Assembly (NCBI GenBank): GCA_037138335.1 | Contig: JBAXIO010000002.1 | Span: 186,001-250,000, forward strand | Direction: 5' to 3' | Length of the DNA: 64,000 bases | Source: CAIRDP01 sp037138335 | GTDB taxonomy: Bacteria; Bacteroidota; Bacteroidia; Bacteroidales; FEN-979 | Part shown: positions 60,626-64,000 of the stretch, piece after piece | Numbering within the stretch: the first letter of the stretch is position 1 | Layout: every line of letters starts with the position of its first letter | Notes under the pieces: generated by a model | Databases searched by the model: none | What the model was told of the DNA's origin: nothing | What the model saw: the letters and a program-made list of their open reading frames with translations, nothing else | Position numbers and translations under genes: made by a program

Positions 60626-62434
60626 ATGCGCACACAACCGGTAACCCGACTTTTTGACCTGCTGGATGTGTACCGGGAGAATTATCCATCCAAGGCCAAT
60701 GCTTTGCTTAAGCGTAAAGCAGGAAAATGGCATGCTTATTCCTCCTCTGATTATATCAATTATTCCAACACAATCAGCCTTGGCTTACTTTCATTAGGAG
60801 TGCGCAAGGGTGTGAAGGTCGCAACCGTGCTTGTGAACAGCCCCGAATGGAATTTCTTCGATATGGGCATTATGCAGACAGGCGCAGTGCAGGTCCCGGT
60901 TTATTCTACAGTAAGTGAAGATAATTACTGCTTTATCCTGAATGATTCGCAATCTGAATACCTTATAGTTTCAAACCATGAGATCTACCAGAGAATAAGG
61001 AATATCTGCCCGAACGTTGCCAGCCTTAAAGAAATATTCAGCATTGAAAAAGTCAAAGGATTGAGGCATTGGAAGGAATTGCTGGAACTGGGTTTGAATT
61101 ATTCTTCGCCCTCAGAACTCGACCAGCTTAAGGCAGGAATTTCTCCTGATGACCTTGCAACTATTATTTATACTTCAGGTACAACAGGCAGGCCTAAAGG
61201 AGTCATGCTCTCGCACCGTAATTTTATAAGTAATTTTACCGCATGTGCGACGATTCCCGACTTTTCTCACAAAGACAAAGCACTGAGTTTCCTGCCATTA
61301 TGCCATGTTTACGAACGCATGCTTAATTACCTTTTCCAGTCGTTCGGCATGTCGATTTACTACTGCGAAAATATTGAAAAAGTAGGCGAGCAGATCAGGG
61401 AGGTTAAACCTGAAACTTTCGCCGCGGTTCCAAGGGTTCTTGAGAAAATGTATAATCGCATTGTGATCAGGGGAAGGAACATGAAAGGCATCAGAAAAGC
61501 AATTTTTTTCTGGGCACTTCGACAGGGACATAAATTTGAGCTTAACCATGAACGCGGAATGTATTACGACCTGAAGTTGATGATTGCCAGGTTGCTGGTA
61601 TTCAGGAAATGGAAGAAGGCCCTGGGTGGAAGGATCAAACTGGTTATTTCAGGAGGAGCGGCGCTCCATCCGCGTCTGGCCAGGGTGTTCTGGGCTGCCG
61701 GCATCCCTTTGCTGGAGGGTTATGGGCTTACAGAGACTTCACCGGTCATTGCTGTTTCCACCTTCAGGAAAGGAGGGATGAAGTTCGGGGCGGTAGGCCC
61801 GGTCCTCCCCGGGGTCGAGATCAGGATAGCCGAAGACAATGAGATTCTCTGCCGTGGGCCGAATGTGATGATGGGGTATTATAACCGTCCTGAACGTACC
61901 CGGGAAGTAATCGATGATGAAGGCTGGTTCCATACAGGGGACCTTGGGGTACTTGAAGAGGGCAGGTATCTGAGGATCACCGACCGGAAAAAAGAGATCT
62001 TTAAAACATCAACGGGAAAATATATCGCCCCCCAGGTTATTGAACAGAAATTCAAGGAATCACCCTTCGTTGAGCATATCATGGTGATTGGAGAAAACCG
62101 GAAATACACGGCAGCCCTTATTGTTCCAAATATGGAACATTTAAAGGGGTGGTGTAAAGTCAAAGAGATCAGCTTTGTCAGCCCTGAAAAAGCCATCAGG
62201 AACCCCAAAATCATCAAACGGATCCGTGAAGAGGTGGAACATGTCAACCTGGAACTTGGGAAAACCGAAAAGATAAAGAAGTTCCGGCTGCTCTCGGCCG
62301 CCTGGAGCATCACAACAGGGGAATTGTCACCTACTCTAAAATTAAGGAGGAAGTTCATCCAGGAGAAATTCGCAAAGATCATTGAAGATACCTATCGTTC
62401 CCAGGAATATAACTATAAAGTTGAAGAGGAATAG
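60626..62434 (+). CDS. Long-chain fatty acid-CoA ligase (tandem paralogue)
   Basis: This 602-residue protein has the same architecture as the preceding enzyme: IIYTSGTTGRPKGVMLSH, PLCHVYERM, GYGLTETSPVIAV, GWFHTGDLG and RITDRKKEIFKTS. The two share long identical stretches and the same C-terminal pattern ending in a TPTLKLRRKF-like segment, so they arose by tandem duplication. They differ most in the regions around PEWNFFDMGI and in the final 20 residues. They may divide substrates by chain length or structure. The downstream gene is convergent, only 10 bases away. Confidence 0.92.
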   Translation: MRTQPVTRLFDLLDVYRENYPSKANALLKRKAGKWHAYSSSDYINYSNTISLGLLSLGVRKGVKVATVLVNSPEWNFFDMGIMQTGAVQVPVYSTVSEDNYCFILNDSQSEYLIVSNHEIYQRIRNICPNVASLKEIFSIEKVKGLRHWKELLELGLNYSSPSELDQLKAGISPDDLATIIYTSGTTGRPKGVMLSHRNFISNFTACATIPDFSHKDKALSFLPLCHVYERMLNYLFQSFGMSIYYCENIEKVGEQIREVKPETFAAVPRVLEKMYNRIVIRGRNMKGIRKAIFFWALRQGHKFELNHERGMYYDLKLMIARLLVFRKWKKALGGRIKLVISGGAALHPRLARVFWAAGIPLLEGYGLTETSPVIAVSTFRKGGMKFGAVGPVLPGVEIRIAEDNEILCRGPNVMMGYYNRPERTREVIDDEGWFHTGDLGVLEEGRYLRITDRKKEIFKTSTGKYIAPQVIEQKFKESPFVEHIMVIGENRKYTAALIVPNMEHLKGWCKVKEISFVSPEKAIRNPKIIKRIREEVEHVNLELGKTEKIKKFRLLSAAWSITTGELSPTLKLRRKFIQEKFAKIIEDTYRSQEYNYKVEEE

Positions 62435-62444
62435 AGCAGTGGCC

Positions 62445-63455
62445 TCAGTGCAGTATCTTAAATACCAATTCTTTCATTAACTCCCCGTCGGTTGCAGAGG
62501 CATTGTCAAGCCCCTTTGCCTTCAGATCATATTCCCTCAGGTTCGAGATAACCGCCACCAGACGATGCAGGGGGTAATTCCTTGCGGCGGTCTGATAATC
62601 CTGGATGAAAAAGGGGTTGACCGATAAGGCGGAAGCTGCATTGTTGCGGGATTTGTCGGGCAGGTAATGATACAGAAGCACTTTAGTAAAATAGGAATAG
62701 AGGTTGGGAATTACTTTGACGAGGGGGTTCTCTTTGAGGTTTGCAGCAAAGTACCTGATGATCATATTGGATTTGTACACATCTTTCCTTCCCAGGGCCT
62801 TTTGCAGTTCAAATACATTGAAATCCTTGCTGATCCCAATATTCCTTTCAACGACATCTTCTGTAATTTCGGAGCCGGCCGGGAGATTGATAAACAGTTT
62901 CGTGAGCTCATTTACGATCTTTGAAAGTTCATTCCCGACGAATTCGGCCAGGAGCATTGCCGCCTTTGGTGAAACGGAGAAACCCCTTTCTTTTACGTAG
63001 TTGCTGATCCAGTCGGGGATCTTATTGTCATAAAGAACAGGCGATTCCATCACAACCCCAAACTTCTCAATTGTCTTGAACAGGGATTTCCGTTTGTCGA
63101 GTTTCCTGTACTTATAGCAAAGAACGAGAATAGTTGAACTAACAGGGTTCTGAACATAAGGGAGAAAAGCTTCAATATCGTCGAGGTCCTGGGCTTCTTT
63201 CACGATCAGCACCTGGTAATTCGACATCATCGGGTACCGCTTTGCATAGCTCATTACCGTTATCGCATCTACGTCCTTTCCGTAAACAATAGTTTGGTTG
63301 AACTCCTTTTCCTGCTCGCTTAAGACGTTTTCCTCAATAAAATCGGAAACGACATCGATGAAATATGGTTCCTCACCCGATAAAAGATAAACAGGGTAAT
63401 ATATCTTATTTTTCAAATCCGACAGGATATTCTCGAAACCGCTGCCCCTCTCCAT
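62445..63455 (-). CDS. holA: DNA polymerase III, delta subunit
   Basis: This 336-residue protein is the clamp-loader delta subunit. It begins with FENILSDLKNKIYYPVYLLS, followed by GEEPYFID, the hallmark N-terminal segment of HolA where the Walker A motif of the other clamp-loader subunits is degenerate. The AAA+-like fold continues with TILVLCYKYRKLDKRKSLFK and AAMLLAEFVGNELSKIVNEL, and the helical collar domain ends the chain. It is divergent from the HsdR-N-type gene, an arrangement I recognise from other Bacteroidota genomes. A -7 element lies 36 bases before its start. Confidence 0.92.
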   Translation of the reverse strand: MERGSGFENILSDLKNKIYYPVYLLSGEEPYFIDVVSDFIEENVLSEQEKEFNQTIVYGKDVDAITVMSYAKRYPMMSNYQVLIVKEAQDLDDIEAFLPYVQNPVSSTILVLCYKYRKLDKRKSLFKTIEKFGVVMESPVLYDNKIPDWISNYVKERGFSVSPKAAMLLAEFVGNELSKIVNELTKLFINLPAGSEITEDVVERNIGISKDFNVFELQKALGRKDVYKSNMIIRYFAANLKENPLVKVIPNLYSYFTKVLLYHYLPDKSRNNAASALSVNPFFIQDYQTAARNYPLHRLVAVISNLREYDLKAKGLDNASATDGELMKELVFKILH

Positions 63456-63490
63456 ATTCTTTATAAAACTACAGGGATATTCCTACCTGG

Positions 63491-63498
63491 CAAAGATA
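63491..63498 (-). promoter_or_regulatory. Putative -7 element of holA
   Basis: On the minus strand this reads TATCTTTG, a perfect TAnnTTTG match, 36 bases before the holA ATG at 63455. No -33 partner is seen. Confidence 0.4.
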
Positions 63499-63519
63499 GC
63501 CATTTATCATCTTTATACT

Positions 63520-63527
63520 TATATTTG
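63520..63527 (+). promoter_or_regulatory. Putative -7 element of the HsdR-N-type gene
   Basis: TATATTTG is a perfect TAnnTTTG match only 7 bases before the first of two ATGs (63535, 63538). The transcript would have an almost absent leader, and the second ATG could be the true start. Confidence 0.38.
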
Positions 63528-63534
63528 TCGTAAG

Positions 63535-63996
63535 ATGATGCCTAAACTCAATCTTCCTGAATATCCGTGCAGGATAAGGACAAACAGGAACGGGAAGCAT
63601 GAGATCCATGACCCTTTCCGGAAAAAATTTGTACGCCTTACACCCGAAGAGTGGGTGAGGCAGAATTTCTTGAATTTTCTGGTCAACCGGCACAGCTTTC
63701 CCGCCTCACTTATACATGTTGAAGCCTCGCTTATATATAACCGCCTTTCAAAACGCAGCGATATTGTCGTTTACAGCAGGCAGGGGAAACCGCTTCTGGC
63801 AGTGGAATGCAAAGCCCCGACGGTTGAGATCGACCAGCAGGTCTTTAGCCAGCTGGCAATGTATAATTTCACACTTAAAGTCCCTTACCTGGCCCTGACT
63901 AATGGTATCAGGCATTTTATTTGCAGGATGGAACCGGCAAACGGGAGTTATACATTCCTCGAAGAATTCCCCGGATACCATGAACTTCATGAATAA
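63535..63996 (+). CDS. Small HsdR N-terminal-type (PD-(D/E)xK) protein
   Basis: This 153-residue protein corresponds to the nuclease-fold domain found at the N-terminus of type I restriction enzymes, here standing alone. D76 in RSDIVVY and E91/K93 in AVECK give the PD-(D/E)xK core. It begins with LNLPEYPCRIRTNRNGKHEI and contains DPFRKKFVRLTPEEWVRQNF, typical of the stand-alone Bacteroidota family beside holA. No methylase or specificity gene is near, so it is unlikely to be a classical restriction enzyme. A role in DNA repair or replication is only suggested by its neighbour. The gene ends 4 bases before the window edge. Confidence 0.88.
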   Translation: MMPKLNLPEYPCRIRTNRNGKHEIHDPFRKKFVRLTPEEWVRQNFLNFLVNRHSFPASLIHVEASLIYNRLSKRSDIVVYSRQGKPLLAVECKAPTVEIDQQVFSQLAMYNFTLKVPYLALTNGIRHFICRMEPANGSYTFLEEFPGYHELHE

Positions 63997-64000
63997 TTTC

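Noticed and set aside
63535..63996. Part of a type I restriction-modification system
   Set aside because: Only the small nuclease-fold domain is present, with no helicase, methylase or specificity gene, and it sits beside holA as in other Bacteroidota.

Overview
The window comes from a member of the Bacteroidota, most likely an uncultured Bacteroidales-type organism. The evidence is a SusC/SusD pair with surface lipoproteins, a one-component Y_Y_Y/LuxR-type sensor-regulator, Bacteroidota-style -7 elements (TAnnTTTG) upstream of many genes, a single-chain PurL, and a secreted protein with a T9SS-like segment and a FISUMP domain. Most of the window is coding, and the genes form a few clear blocks.

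Block 1 (1-9464): the 5' part of an adenylate-forming acyl-CoA synthetase on the minus strand, then aconitase and citrate synthase, an SDR on the opposite strand, a DUF1214 / sulfotransferase / SDR operon, and a small exported Cys-rich protein closed by a strong terminator.

Block 2 (9533-20097): an OB-fold lipoprotein, divergent from a tightly packed operon. The operon encodes a four-histidine cytochrome b-type membrane protein, a membrane-anchored ferredoxin/flavoprotein, two giant c-type cytochromes (20 and 25 heme motifs), an outer-membrane beta-barrel protein, a geranylgeranyl-reductase-family flavoprotein and a class I isoprenoid-synthase-like protein. I read it as a candidate trans-envelope electron conduit with its own isoprenoid or quinone-tailoring enzymes. 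This is the most novel system in the window.

Block 3 (20245-31624): a 1,697-residue secreted protein with thirteen 97-residue repeats and a FISUMP domain, a tRNA-Pro(GGG), a GluR0-like ligand-gated potassium channel, thioredoxin reductase, and PurL carrying two short repeat-derived in-frame insertions.

Block 4 (31816-57829, all minus strand): a polysaccharide utilisation locus. It holds a sensor-regulator, SusC, SusD, a LamG lipoprotein, two GH144-like endo-beta-1,2-glucanases, a GH3 beta-glucosidase, a 1,061-residue discoidin-containing putative glycosidase, a GPH sugar symporter with a 207-residue insertion, a GH35 enzyme and a GH94 phosphorylase. The combination points to beta-1,2-glucan: surface cleavage, SusCD import, periplasmic trimming, symport, then cytoplasmic transglycosylation and phosphorolysis.

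Block 5 (57927-63996): an SDR, two tandem long-chain acyl-CoA synthetase paralogues, HolA (DNA polymerase III delta), and a small HsdR-N-type nuclease-fold protein. All functional calls rest on motif reading and remembered family features. No database search was run.
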